Positions 47,553 to 55,739 of a stretch of DNA of 64,000 nt are shown here, in pieces. The translations under genes were made by a program, and so were the position numbers. This DNA is from Pseudomonas sp. DTU12.3 (lineage in GTDB: Bacteria > Pseudomonadota > Gammaproteobacteria > Pseudomonadales > Pseudomonadaceae): NCBI RefSeq assembly GCF_004124275.1, contig NZ_CP027218.1, positions 2,917,501 to 2,981,500 of the forward strand. The letters run 5' to 3'. A model generated the notes under the pieces. The model searched no databases and was not told the DNA's origin. It saw nothing but the letters and a program-made list of their open reading frames with translations. Numbering within the stretch: the stretch's first letter is position 1; each line of letters starts with the position of its first letter.

Positions 47553-47664
47553 CTGTGGCGAGGGGGCTCGCCCCCGTTCCAGTGCGCAGCACTGGCAAAT
47601 TATGCGCCCAGTAAATTTCTCAGGGCTGCTGCGCAACCCAACGGGGGCAAGCCCCCTCGCCACA
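47553..47664. repeat. Inverted repeat (CTGTGGCGAGGGGGCTCGCCCCCGTT arms)
   Basis: Arms at 47553 and 47664 with an inner CAGTGCGCAGCACTGG dyad. It is related to the repeat at 24521-24653. Confidence 0.85.
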
Positions 47665-47693
47665 TGTTCGAGTCAGATCAGTTTGATCGCTCT

Positions 47694-47780
47694 CCTGTAG
47701 GAGCTGCCGAAGGCTGCGATCTTTTGACTTTGCCTTTAAAAAACAAGATCAAAAGATCGCAGCCTTCGGCAGCTCCTACA
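47694..47780. repeat. Inverted REP pair (CTGTAGGAGCTGCCGAAGG type)
   Basis: Two inverted copies just before the end of the small exported gene on the minus strand. Confidence 0.92.
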
Positions 47781-47803
47781 TGGGTGTCATCGGTTGGTCG
47801 ATG

Positions 47804-48118
47804 TCACTGAGGGGGGCGTTGCGGTTTTACCGAGGTGCCAAAGGTATTGCCCATTCGCGTACTGGTCGCGGCCGGTGTCGCCAGGCCCACCTGATTGGGC
47901 GGGCGCTTGTTTACCGGCACATTCAGCGCCTCCTGATTCTTTTCCGCCGCCGCAGCCCCTTCAGGGTTGTTGCCCATCTGCTGGCTCAAGCAATCGTAAT
48001 TCGGCGCCTTGTAGCCGCCGACCGTCACTTCCACACAGCCCAACGGCTGCTCCGCATAAGCGCTCGACAGCGCCATCAACAACAGCCCGCCAAGGCTCAA
48101 TCGCCACAGTGTATTCAT
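47804..48118 (-). CDS. Small exported protein of 104 residues
   Basis: MNTLWRLSLGGLLLMALSSAYA is a signal peptide. The mature part has two cysteines (LGCVEV and YDCLSQQ), likely a disulfide, and a Pro/Asn/Thr-rich, low-complexity C-terminus. It diverges from vreA over about 150 bases. I do not recognise it; P. aeruginosa also has an uncharacterised gene at this side of vreA, but I cannot confirm homology. Confidence 0.7.
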   Translation of the reverse strand: MNTLWRLSLGGLLLMALSSAYAEQPLGCVEVTVGGYKAPNYDCLSQQMGNNPEGAAAAEKNQEALNVPVNKRPPNQVGLATPAATSTRMGNTFGTSVKPQRPPQ

Positions 48119-48209
48119 GCTCGCCTCCTGGCCGGCCCGACGGGGCCGCGCTATGGCTTGAGTCTAGTGCAAGCCTTGCGCAATTCCCGTGATGGTTTTT
48201 TTGCACCGG

Positions 48210-48227
48210 CCGTCACACCAGAGTCAT
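48210..48227 (+). promoter_or_regulatory. Candidate Pho box upstream of vreA
   Basis: CCGTCAC-ACCA-GAGTCAT has two direct 7-base units spaced by four, each matching the PhoB half-site CTGTCAT at five positions. P. aeruginosa vreAIR is induced by phosphate starvation, so the position fits. It lies 42 bases before the GTG that I prefer as the vreA start. Confidence 0.45.
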
Positions 48228-48268
48228 AAACAGCCCTCAGGATGACGATTTCCAAGGATTCGTCAGCC

Positions 48269-48991
48269 GTGCAGCGAGGCAGTTCCAGGGACGGTCTTCA
48301 GCGTTCAACGACTCTTGTGCACCGGGTGTGGCTGGGGCTGCTGTGTGCCTTGCTGGCGGTTGAAGCGACGGCGGAGCCGGTGCCGGCAGACTTGCGCATG
48401 ACGCTGCACATTCCCGCGCAGGATCTGGCCCGGGCGCTCGATCAGTACAGCCGCGCCACCGGCGTTGCGGTGCTGGTCGACAGTCAGCTAAGTCGTGGCC
48501 GACGCTCATTGGCCGTCGATGGCGAATACACCGCCGCCGACGCCTTGCGCCGTTTGCTCGGTGGCAGCGGCTTGATGGCGCGTTACGCGCGCAACGATGC
48601 GTTCACCCTGCAAGTGGCGCAGGTCGAAGACGTGCCGGCGCCGACACAAAGACAGACGCCCGAAAGCGTCGCCGTCAGCCGCAGTTACGCCACCGCCGTG
48701 CAAGCGGCGATCGAGCGCAACCTCTGTCGTTCGCCGCTGACCCGGCCCGGCAGTTATCGCGCGGTGTTGCAGGTCTGGGTCGGGCGTGACGGCGTGGTGC
48801 AGCACAACCGGTTGGTCACCTCGACCGGTGATGTACGGCGCGATACCGCGCTGGTGGAAAGTTTTCGCAATCTAAGGATCGACCGGCCAACGCCCAGCGC
48901 GTTACGCCAGCCGGTCACGTTGCTGTTGTTACCGGAGTCGTCAGGAAAACGCATGGAATGCACCAAATGGGAAGGAGTTTCCGGGGGATGA
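48269..48991 (+). CDS. vreA: VreA-like STN/TonB-C signalling protein
   Basis: A 240-residue exported protein that acts as the surface or periplasmic input of a PUMA3-type cell-surface signalling system. A signal peptide (to about VEATA) is followed by an STN domain (MTLHIPAQDLARALDQYSRA to LGGSGLMARYARN) and a C-terminal TonB-like domain (YRAVLQVWVGRDGVVQHNRL). No beta-barrel receptor is attached, as in P. aeruginosa VreA. The GTG at 48269 with AAGGA ten bases upstream is preferred; an ATG at 48242 is in frame but has no spacing to its ribosome site. The stop overlaps the sigma factor start as ATGA. Confidence 0.82.
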   Translation: MQRGSSRDGLQRSTTLVHRVWLGLLCALLAVEATAEPVPADLRMTLHIPAQDLARALDQYSRATGVAVLVDSQLSRGRRSLAVDGEYTAADALRRLLGGSGLMARYARNDAFTLQVAQVEDVPAPTQRQTPESVAVSRSYATAVQAAIERNLCRSPLTRPGSYRAVLQVWVGRDGVVQHNRLVTSTGDVRRDTALVESFRNLRIDRPTPSALRQPVTLLLLPESSGKRMECTKWEGVSGG

Positions 48992-49539
48992 AAGACACCG
49001 GACAAGGTTCGATGGTCCAACTGTTCCTGACGTCCTACGAGGACTTTCGGGTGCGTCTGCGCAGGCGTCTCGGCTCAGAGGATCTGGCCAACGACGTGCT
49101 GCACGAAACCTACTTGCGCGTCGACCGCATGGAAACGCCGGCGAATATCGCCCGGCCCAACGCCTACCTCTATCGCATGGCCCTGAACATCGCCGCCGAC
49201 CGTCGTCAGGCTGACGCGCGCTTGCTCACCGGCGAGGAAGTCGAAGAGCTGCTGCAAATCGGCGACGAAGCCCTCGATCCGGCGCGCGTGGTCGGCGGGC
49301 AAAAGGAAATCCAGTCGCTGCTCAGCGCCCTCTACGAGCTGCCAGCGCGGCGGCGCAGAATCTTCATTGCCGCGCGTCTGGAAGAGGCGCCGCACCTGGA
49401 AATCTCCCAGCGTTTCGGCATCTCCACGCGCATGGTCGAAAAGGAAATCAAAGCCGCATTGGGCTTCTGCGCCGCAAAACTGGAAAGAAAAGTGTTTCAG
49501 CGGTTCGGTCGCGGGGCCGGAAAACCGTCTTCAGAGTAG
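48988..49539 (+). CDS. vreI: ECF sigma factor VreI-like
   Basis: A 183-residue FecI-type extracytoplasmic sigma factor. Region 2 contains LANDVLHETYLRVDRMETP and AYLYRMALNIAADRRQADAR, and region 4 contains YELPARRRRIFIAARLEEAP with the helix-turn-helix ISQRFGISTRMVEKEIKAAL. The ATG at 48988 has AAGGAG upstream and overlaps vreA. Place and order (vreA-vreI-vreR, then hxc genes) match P. aeruginosa PA0674-PA0676, where VreI drives hxc and other phosphate-starvation genes. Confidence 0.87.
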   Translation: MKDTGQGSMVQLFLTSYEDFRVRLRRRLGSEDLANDVLHETYLRVDRMETPANIARPNAYLYRMALNIAADRRQADARLLTGEEVEELLQIGDEALDPARVVGGQKEIQSLLSALYELPARRRRIFIAARLEEAPHLEISQRFGISTRMVEKEIKAALGFCAAKLERKVFQRFGRGAGKPSSE

Positions 49540-49570
49540 TGCCCGATTAATCCGTTGAGAATCTGCGCGT

Positions 49571-50509
49571 TTGAACATCTTTCGACTGACACCTGCCGAG
49601 CCATCGGTGGCCGACAACCTGCACAGCGAAGCCCGCGACTGGCTGGTCCTGCTGACCTCCGGCCGCGCCACCGTGGCCGATGCTCGTGCCCTGCGCGAAT
49701 GGTGCGCGCAGAGCGACGATCATGCCCGCGCGTTCGAAGATGCCAAGCGGTTATGGCAGCAACTGCAACCGGCCTTGGAGCAAATGCAGGCGCCGCGCGG
49801 GTTTGGCCGTCGTGCGTTTCTCGGCGGCGCGATTGCCGCATCGGCAGCATTTTTCCTGATACGCGGGACCATTCCCGGCGGCTTCGAAGGGCTCGGCGCC
49901 GACTACATCACTGAAGTTGGCCAACAGCGTCGTTTCGAACCGGCGCAAGGCGTGAGCCTGGAGCTGAACACCCAGACGCGGATCAATCAGCGCTCAATCG
50001 ATAACGGCGTGCAGGGCTTTGAACTGGTCAGCGGCGAAGTCGAAGTGCAAACCGCGCGGTTGCCGCTGGCGATGCAGGCTGGAGGAGGGTGGTTGCGCGC
50101 CAGTCAGGCACGTTTCAACCTGCGCAACACTGATCAACAAGTCTGCGTGACTTGCCTCGATGGCGCGGTGGAAGTGGATGTTGAAGGTCGTAGCCTGCGC
50201 CTCGAACCGGGCCAGCAAGTGACCTACGACGCGCGGCAAGTCGGCAGCGTACAAAGCGTCGACACAGCCGCCGTGATGAACTGGCGCCAACAAGTGCTGG
50301 TGTTCAACGGCGCAACCCTCAGCCAAATGATCGACGAGATCAACCGCTACCGCCCCGGCATGTTGCTGCTGCTCAACCGCGAACTCGGCCAACGCCGCGT
50401 CCAGGCCCGCTTCAGCCTCGACCAACTCGCCGGCGTCGCACTGCTGATCCGCGACGCCTACGGCATCAAATGCACCGAACTACCCGGCGGCGTCGTCGTC
50501 CTCAGCTAA
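49571..50509 (+). CDS. vreR: Anti-sigma factor VreR-like (FecR family)
   Basis: A 312-residue inner-membrane anti-sigma factor. The N-terminal cytoplasmic part (about 1-78, ARDWLVLLTSGRATVADARALREWCAQSDDH-like) binds the sigma factor. One membrane helix lies at about 83-98 (FLGGAIAASAAFFLI), and the periplasmic FecR domain plus a C-terminal STN-like lobe (LSQMIDEINRYRPGML) receives the signal. The open frame starts with TTG at 49571; no ATG nearby gives a complete N-terminus. Confidence 0.87.
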   Translation: MNIFRLTPAEPSVADNLHSEARDWLVLLTSGRATVADARALREWCAQSDDHARAFEDAKRLWQQLQPALEQMQAPRGFGRRAFLGGAIAASAAFFLIRGTIPGGFEGLGADYITEVGQQRRFEPAQGVSLELNTQTRINQRSIDNGVQGFELVSGEVEVQTARLPLAMQAGGGWLRASQARFNLRNTDQQVCVTCLDGAVEVDVEGRSLRLEPGQQVTYDARQVGSVQSVDTAAVMNWRQQVLVFNGATLSQMIDEINRYRPGMLLLLNRELGQRRVQARFSLDQLAGVALLIRDAYGIKCTELPGGVVVLS

Positions 50510-50537
50510 CCCACACCCACCAACACACCACCACCCC

Positions 50538-50560
50538 CTGTGGGAGCTGGCTCGCCAGCG
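50538..50560. repeat. Single REP-like copy (CTGTGGGAGCTGGCTCGCCAGCGA)
   Basis: One copy of a variant palindrome without a partner, after vreR. Confidence 0.65.
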
Positions 50561-50610
50561 ATGACGTCCTCACAGCCAACCAATCCCCAACTGACTACCC
50601 CCAATCCAAA

Positions 50611-50685
50611 TGTAGGAGCTGCCGAAGGCTGCGATCTTTTGATCTTCAAAGTCAAAAGATCGCAGCCTTCGGCAGCTCCTACAGG
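50611..50685. repeat. Inverted REP pair (TGTAGGAGCTGCCGAAGG type)
   Basis: Two inverted copies between the convergent vreR and hxcW genes. Confidence 0.92.
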
Positions 50686-50710
50686 AATATCCGATCAGAA
50701 GGGATATATG

Positions 50711-51319
50711 TCACTCCAACGGCCCAATCACCTGCCGATACTTCTCCACCCCCTGCGCCGTCCCCCGCGTCAACCGAATCTCCAACCCCAACGGATCCTC
50801 CCGCCGATTCCCACTCAACTGCCGCCACCCTTTATCCACCTCCCAAACCCGCACCTGCACATCACTGACATCACTCAAAACAGCAACCCCATTCCCAGGC
50901 GCCGGCAACGGATACCGACTCCGCGCCTCAGCCACCGCCCGATACAACGTGTCGCCCTTGACCCACCACCGCACCCGCTGCAACGCCCCCGGCTGATCCG
51001 CCGCACTGCGAATAATGTCCAGCCGAAACCCCTTACTGTCGCTACTGCGCACAGTCAGAGCGGGCGGGGCACTCGGCGGCTCATCATCCACCCCAACCTT
51101 CTTCGGCTCAGTCAACTCAATCCCCGCCCGCATCTCCACATCCCGCTGCAACTGATTCAGCGCCCGCAACAAACTGTCGCTCTGCTCAGCGCTCGCCTGC
51201 AAATGACTGTCCGCCCGCGTCACACTGTCCAGCCCCCGCCAGGCAATCAGACTCACCACCGCCATCAGCAAAATCGCGACCATCACCTCAATCAGGGTAA
51301 AACCGTGCTGATTCTTCAT
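50711..51319 (-). CDS. hxcW: Type II secretion minor pseudopilin GspJ/HxcW-like
   Basis: A 202-residue prepilin-like protein. The prepilin peptidase site and first helix are at the N-terminus (MKNQHGFTLIEVMVAILLMA, with Phe after the processed Gly and Glu at +5). The C-terminal domain has the GspJ pattern LLRALNQLQRDVEM. The ATG overlaps the hxcU stop by ATGA. In P. aeruginosa the matching gene order is vreR, hxcW, hxcU, hxcP. The coding strand is unusually G-rich, giving C-rich plus-strand sequence. Confidence 0.87.
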   Translation of the reverse strand: MKNQHGFTLIEVMVAILLMAVVSLIAWRGLDSVTRADSHLQASAEQSDSLLRALNQLQRDVEMRAGIELTEPKKVGVDDEPPSAPPALTVRSSDSKGFRLDIIRSAADQPGALQRVRWWVKGDTLYRAVAEARSRYPLPAPGNGVAVLSDVSDVQVRVWEVDKGWRQLSGNRREDPLGLEIRLTRGTAQGVEKYRQVIGPLE

Positions 51320-51768
51320 TGGATACTGATCCGCCCAGCGCCATCGCGCACCACGCTCAACCGATTCAAGCCATCCGACAACATCAATTGCAGCGGCGGA
51401 TTGATCCACTCAGCGTTCAGCACAACCCTCTGCTTCGGCTCCACCCGCACATCAATTTTCGGACTCTGCCAGGCACGCGGACGCAACTGCTGATCCTGCG
51501 CAAAATGATCAAACCCCTTGCCACCGTCGCCACGCCGACTAAACCGAAACCCCTTGGCATCGCTCAACCACACAATCGGCCGACCATCCGCCCGCGCCTC
51601 GGCCTGCGCGACCTGCAGCAACTGCGCCACACGCTCGGCATCCTTGCGCAGCAACTGCAACGGATCCGGCTTGATACTCAGGCTGATCGCCGCACTGGCG
51701 ATACCGATGATCACCAGCACCACCATCAGCTCGATCAGAGTGAAGCCTTGTTGCTTGCCCACGTTCAT
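51316..51768 (-). CDS. hxcU: Type II secretion minor pseudopilin GspH/HxcU-like
   Basis: A 150-residue pseudopilin with the processing site and helix GFTLIELMVVLVIIGIASAA at residues 8-27 and a beta-rich C-terminal domain with RVAQLLQVAQAEARADGRPI. The ATG at 51768 has GGAGC ten bases upstream; the frame stays open far upstream, but that part does not encode a pilin-like N-terminus. It is the first gene of the leftward pair. Confidence 0.87.
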   Translation of the reverse strand: MNVGKQQGFTLIELMVVLVIIGIASAAISLSIKPDPLQLLRKDAERVAQLLQVAQAEARADGRPIVWLSDAKGFRFSRRGDGGKGFDHFAQDQQLRPRAWQSPKIDVRVEPKQRVVLNAEWINPPLQLMLSDGLNRLSVVRDGAGRISIQ

Positions 51769-51888
51769 CGGTTGCGCGCTCCTTTGCGTCGATTTCCAGA
51801 GTGCACGGCGAACATGTAAGGCGTGTGAAATAAAACGGAGAGAATTGCCGCGTAGGCTGAACGCAGGGATAAAAAGGAGATTCAGCCC

Positions 51889-52320
51889 ATGACATTCGCC
51901 ACACGTGTTTCGCCGCCACAAATGGTTCAGGTATTGGCACTGGTTGCAGCGCTGGTGGGCGTGGCGACGTGGTCGTCGTTGCTGCTGACCAGTGCGGAAT
52001 CGCACACACCAGCGGCCGCGCCGCAATTGCTTGCGGCGCGGAGTGATAGCCCGGCGTTGCAGTGGTTTTCCAATCAAATGGCGCCGGTGGATATCAAGGT
52101 GAGTGGGGTGATGGCGGGTGGGTCTGCTGCGGTGGCGATATTGAGTTTGAACGATGGGCCGCCGAGGAGTTTTTTGCCGGGGGAGCGGGTGGGGCCTGGG
52201 GTGACGTTGGTGGCGGTGGAGGGGGATGGGGTGGTGATTGAGCAGGGTGGGGATAGGGTAAGGTTGGGGGTGGAGAGGTTGGTGGAGGGGGTGGTGTTGC
52301 CTAGGTTTACTCGACCCTAG
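51889..52320 (+). CDS. hxcP: Type II secretion inner-membrane protein GspC/HxcP-like
   Basis: A 143-residue protein with a short cytoplasmic tail, one membrane helix (about 12-32, MVQVLALVAALVGVATWSSLLL) and a periplasmic HR domain (VDIKVSGVMAGGSAAVAILSLNDGPP and EGDGVVIEQGGDRVRL). It has no PDZ domain, as in short Xcp/Hxc-type GspC proteins. GGAG precedes the ATG. In P. aeruginosa it would be followed by hxcV, hxcT and the rest of the system; here AT-rich foreign DNA follows within a few bases of the stop. Confidence 0.82.
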   Translation: MTFATRVSPPQMVQVLALVAALVGVATWSSLLLTSAESHTPAAAPQLLAARSDSPALQWFSNQMAPVDIKVSGVMAGGSAAVAILSLNDGPPRSFLPGERVGPGVTLVAVEGDGVVIEQGGDRVRLGVERLVEGVVLPRFTRP

Positions 52321-52708
52321 ATTGTTGGGTTCAAGTTAGTCATTTTTTGATTTGGTCGGGTGACAGTTAAGGCCTATCTACGCAGTAGGAGTAAACGGAC
52401 GAGCCAAAAAAATTGTGGTCTGTTTTCGAACTAAAGCAGCCGGTCGGATGCGAGTTTTATATCAGCTTCGGCCCGTTTTGCGTCGCCGATCAAAAGGCTC
52501 GCGTGCACCGTTTTTCTGGACCGAGGTGCCGGAGAATTGATGTTGCTAACCTGAAAACCGACCCGATACTAAGGAGGTTTCGGTAAGGGGAGCCTGTCAG
52601 GAAACTGCTATCCACGAGACAGACGTAGACGCCTTGATGGCCAAATGCTAGTTTTGAGCGCAGTAGGTTCAACCATCATGTAAAACTTTCGGTTGTAAAA
52701 GGGACTTT
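52321..52708. other. Left junction of the AT-rich island
   Basis: The 388 bases between hxcP and the first island gene. I see no tRNA, no integrase, no clear attachment site, and no credible coding sequence. Base composition changes from G-rich at the hxcP end to AT-rich near 52,680. The promoter of the DUF3010-kinase pair must be near the right end. Confidence 0.5.
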
Positions 52709-53134
52709 ATGAAAAAAATATGTGGAATAGATCTATCAGGCTCTGAGGCAGTGCTAGTCCTGGTGAAAAAAGGAAATGCAGGGTATCTCTTTCTTGGTAA
52801 AGAGTCGCAGAAAATCAAGCTGGGCAATGACGAATCTAGTGACGATATAAAATCTTTCTTTGAGACCTTTCAAGGTTTCGTTAGGCAACATGATGTTGAA
52901 CTGGTAGTTATAAAAAAACGGCCACAAAAAGGGAAAATGGCAGCGGGTGCGATATCTTTTAAAATGGAGTCACTAATCCAACTTAATGGCGTTGCAGAGG
53001 TTGTATTTGTGACCGCTCAAGGAATGGCAGCTGCTGAAAAAAAGATCCCTTTTGACATGGCTCCCGATCTAAAAAAATATCAACATGATGCTTTCAAAGC
53101 TGCCGCTTTATATATTCGGAAGCATGAGTTATGA
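52709..53134 (+). CDS. DUF3010 family protein (RuvC/RNase H-like fold)
   Basis: A 141-residue cytoplasmic protein. The first strand MKKICGIDLSGSEAVLVLV with Asp8, and the strand around VELVVIKKRPQKG, recall the RNase H/RuvC-type fold that DUF3010 is placed in; I see only part of the acidic nuclease set. AAGGGAC precedes the ATG. The stop overlaps the kinase start by four bases, so the two genes are coupled. AT-rich codon use sets it apart from the chromosome on its left. Function unknown. Confidence 0.78.
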   Translation: MKKICGIDLSGSEAVLVLVKKGNAGYLFLGKESQKIKLGNDESSDDIKSFFETFQGFVRQHDVELVVIKKRPQKGKMAAGAISFKMESLIQLNGVAEVVFVTAQGMAAAEKKIPFDMAPDLKKYQHDAFKAAALYIRKHEL

Positions 53135-54228
53135 CGGGAATTTTAATTGATGCCGTCGGAGCTCCGCAGCGTATAAGGGATCAGCTAAGAATTTTGAGTA
53201 AAGATATAATTTTCAAGAGGGAAGTAAACAAAGGGGCTAATGGTTATTTGTTCTTCGGAGAGAACAGAATCCTAAAAAATGAAGTGGCTGTAAAATTTTA
53301 TTATTGGGGTGGCAATGCTAAGTATCATGCGGAACCCAGTACTCTGGCTTTAATTGAGGCTCCTAATATTTTGCCAGTGAAAAGTGCCGGCTTACTTGAC
53401 GGTGAATGGGCTTATTTCGTCACTCCACGTCTGGATGGGGATCTTGACGACCTCCTAGAAAGAACCGAGCACAGTAACTTACGAGCTATTGAACAAACAA
53501 GACAGATTTTGAGTGGAGTTGTTCACCTTCACCAGCGTCGATACTTGCACCGGGATTTAAAGCCATCCAATATTTACGTTGGGGACGATGGAAGGTCAAT
53601 TATTGGGGACTTCGGGTCGATTAAATACATTCCGGAAGACTTAGATTCAATACCTGCATCAAGCCACGCTTTAATTTATAGACCACCAGAATCGTTTGAG
53701 GCCGATTCTTATGGGTTTGCAGGCGATTTGTATCAGTGTGGGATAATACTGTATCAACTATTAGGTGGCTATCTTCCTTATGAAGAAATGGCTTGGCTAA
53801 CTAAGGCGCAGAGACGAGAGCATGATCAGCTTCCGTCGAGAGCTGACCAAGCAATGTTTATCGACAGTTGCATCAAGAAGAAAATTCAGCGGGGTCAGAT
53901 CCTAGATCTCTCTACACTTCCTGTTTGGGTGCCCGACAAGCTTAAAAGAACGATAAGGAAAGCAGTTCACGTAGATCCAAGGAAACGATTCGAGTCTGCT
54001 TCTGCTTTCTATACACATCTCAATAATATCAAAGCAAGTATTCCAGACTGGTCGGTAATTGAAGGGTGCCCTGTTTTAACTTACTCAGCAGTTTCCTACA
54101 GGGTTTGCGAGAAAGGTAATAGTTTTTATGTGCAGAAATCAAAAAATAATGGTGATTGGAGGCGAGATAATTCTTTTGTTGGCACTAGCCTTGTCGGTAT
54201 TGTTCGTGAGATTGAAGGGAAGATTTAA
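53131..54228 (+). CDS. Eukaryotic-type Ser/Thr protein kinase
   Basis: A 365-residue soluble kinase with no membrane segment. The glycine loop is VNKGANGYLFFGE (32-44), the ATP lysine is Lys55 (EVAVKFYY), the catalytic loop HRDLKPSN is at 140-147, the metal-binding DFG at 160-162 and the activation-segment PPE near 185-187, so it should be active. A C-terminal extension of about 60 residues (WSVIEGCPVLTYSAVSYRVC and on) is of unknown fold. It is coupled to DUF3010. Kinases in defence islands act as signal relays or toxic effectors, but the partner substrate here is unknown. Confidence 0.9.
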   Translation: MTGILIDAVGAPQRIRDQLRILSKDIIFKREVNKGANGYLFFGENRILKNEVAVKFYYWGGNAKYHAEPSTLALIEAPNILPVKSAGLLDGEWAYFVTPRLDGDLDDLLERTEHSNLRAIEQTRQILSGVVHLHQRRYLHRDLKPSNIYVGDDGRSIIGDFGSIKYIPEDLDSIPASSHALIYRPPESFEADSYGFAGDLYQCGIILYQLLGGYLPYEEMAWLTKAQRREHDQLPSRADQAMFIDSCIKKKIQRGQILDLSTLPVWVPDKLKRTIRKAVHVDPRKRFESASAFYTHLNNIKASIPDWSVIEGCPVLTYSAVSYRVCEKGNSFYVQKSKNNGDWRRDNSFVGTSLVGIVREIEGKI

Positions 54229-54467
54229 ATAAGTGTTTCGAGTTCGTTGCCTTTACTTGAGTGTGATGCACGCTATCGGGAATCAGTCGATGATTAAAAA
54301 AGGCTGGTTCGTGCCTCGGTCTTCGCTGGTAAACGGATCTGCAACCATTTCCCCAATCCTCATCTCAGAATTTATGACGCTTCACTGTCGCAGAATTCCT
54401 TAGTGCGGGTAAAAACGCTTTATTGGAAGTTAAAAAATCTGCTGAAAATTTTAATGCGAGCTAAATA
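54229..54467. other. Intergenic leader before the DUF3800 gene
   Basis: A 239-base AT-rich gap. It contains several short complementary segments but no clear terminator. RNA motifs are described upstream of some DUF3800 genes, so a structured leader is possible; I cannot demonstrate one by eye. Confidence 0.3.
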
Positions 54468-55640
54468 ATGAATATATACATAGATGAATCCGGATGGTTT
54501 AGTACTCACTCAGATTTTGCGTCAATAGATAAGGCGTGGTGCACGGTCGGAGCTGTTGCTGTGCCGCATCAATCCGAAAAGAAAGTTAAAAGCGCTCTTA
54601 TAGATTTAAAGAAGAGTTTAAATATAAAGCCTGATGAAGAAATCGAAAGAAGACCTGATCCAGAGTCTGCATGCTTTGTAGAATTCATCGATAAACTTAA
54701 GGGAGCGAACTGCATCGTACATGCGATGACGACAAATCGCTCCGTACTTAACGATGATAAGACCAGGCAGCATAAAAGAGACCAAATAGAAGCGAGAGAA
54801 AGGTATGTGGCTCTGACTGGTGATACGTTCAGCAGCGAAGATGTTTTACTCATGCGAAAAGAATTGGAGGAAATCGCTAGTCTAATAGAGCAGTCAAGTG
54901 CCCAAGAGTATAATCAAATAATACTTCAGTCAGCGCTAATCTCATTCATGCTTGACAAAACTATAGCTCACTATGGCCGCACAGATCCGCGCGAGCTATC
55001 GAGATTCACATGGATTTACGATAGAAAAACCGACAAAAAGAAAAAGGGCATAGCAACTTTCGAGTCCCTTTTTTTTAAAATGATGCCACCCTCCGTCCAG
55101 GTTAACTTTATAAGCGAACCTAGGGGGTTGCCTGATATTGGAAATGGCTACGACTATTTTTTCAAGAACTATGGCAGTAAGTCCAAGTTTTCCGGAATGA
55201 GCAGCGAAGAATTATCTGAAAGGAAGAGGCTTTACGGAGCGGATTATGCGGCAATCTCTAACTCAATGGTGCCCTTCGACTTTCAAAAACTCTTGAATAA
55301 CAATTCAGGATTTTATGATTCAGATAAAACTCCAGGGCTGCAGGTTGCTGACTTAGTTGTTTCTAGTATAAATAGGCTTCTTCGAGGGAATGTTGATAAT
55401 AATGCAAAGGTAGCAGAGACCTTAGGGGGGCTTCTCATTAACTCACCAAGATTAGATTTACCTTCCGTGCCACAGCTAAATTTTTATGAGTCAACAGTAA
55501 CAAAGCCAGAATTTAGTTATGAAAATCTGGAGCTGCTTAATAATTCAGCGAAGGAACTGTATACGTCGAATTTTAGAAGGGGATTTACAAAAACTTTCAA
55601 TGATTTCGTCACAAAAAAAATTAAGCCTCAAGAGTTGTGA
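54468..55640 (+). CDS. DUF3800 domain protein
   Basis: A 390-residue cytoplasmic protein of the DUF3800 type, an RNase H-like fold. The diagnostic N-terminal YIDESGWFS (4-12) and the C-terminal PGLQVADLVVSSINRLL are present, and they supply the acidic residues of the possible active site (Asp6, Glu7 and the late Asp). It is longer than many members, with an inserted helical middle (about 100-200). A weak ribosome site precedes the ATG. It converges with the NADAR gene through a hairpin terminator. Members are common in defence islands and mobile DNA; the activity is not established. Confidence 0.85.
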   Translation: MNIYIDESGWFSTHSDFASIDKAWCTVGAVAVPHQSEKKVKSALIDLKKSLNIKPDEEIERRPDPESACFVEFIDKLKGANCIVHAMTTNRSVLNDDKTRQHKRDQIEARERYVALTGDTFSSEDVLLMRKELEEIASLIEQSSAQEYNQIILQSALISFMLDKTIAHYGRTDPRELSRFTWIYDRKTDKKKKGIATFESLFFKMMPPSVQVNFISEPRGLPDIGNGYDYFFKNYGSKSKFSGMSSEELSERKRLYGADYAAISNSMVPFDFQKLLNNNSGFYDSDKTPGLQVADLVVSSINRLLRGNVDNNAKVAETLGGLLINSPRLDLPSVPQLNFYESTVTKPEFSYENLELLNNSAKELYTSNFRRGFTKTFNDFVTKKIKPQEL

Positions 55641-55687
55641 TTGTAAGGTTAACCTAGCAAACCAATGGGCCGTCCCTAGGAGCAAAA

Positions 55688-55729
55688 GGGGCGGATCCAT
55701 TTTTGAAAAATAAATCCGCTCCATTTTTT
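55688..55729. terminator. Bidirectional terminator between DUF3800 and NADAR genes
   Basis: GGGGCGGAT and ATCCGCTCC pair as a stem with one G-U, with A/T runs on both sides. It lies between two convergent stop codons 100 bases apart. Confidence 0.75.
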
Positions 55730-55739
55730 GTAATATCAA

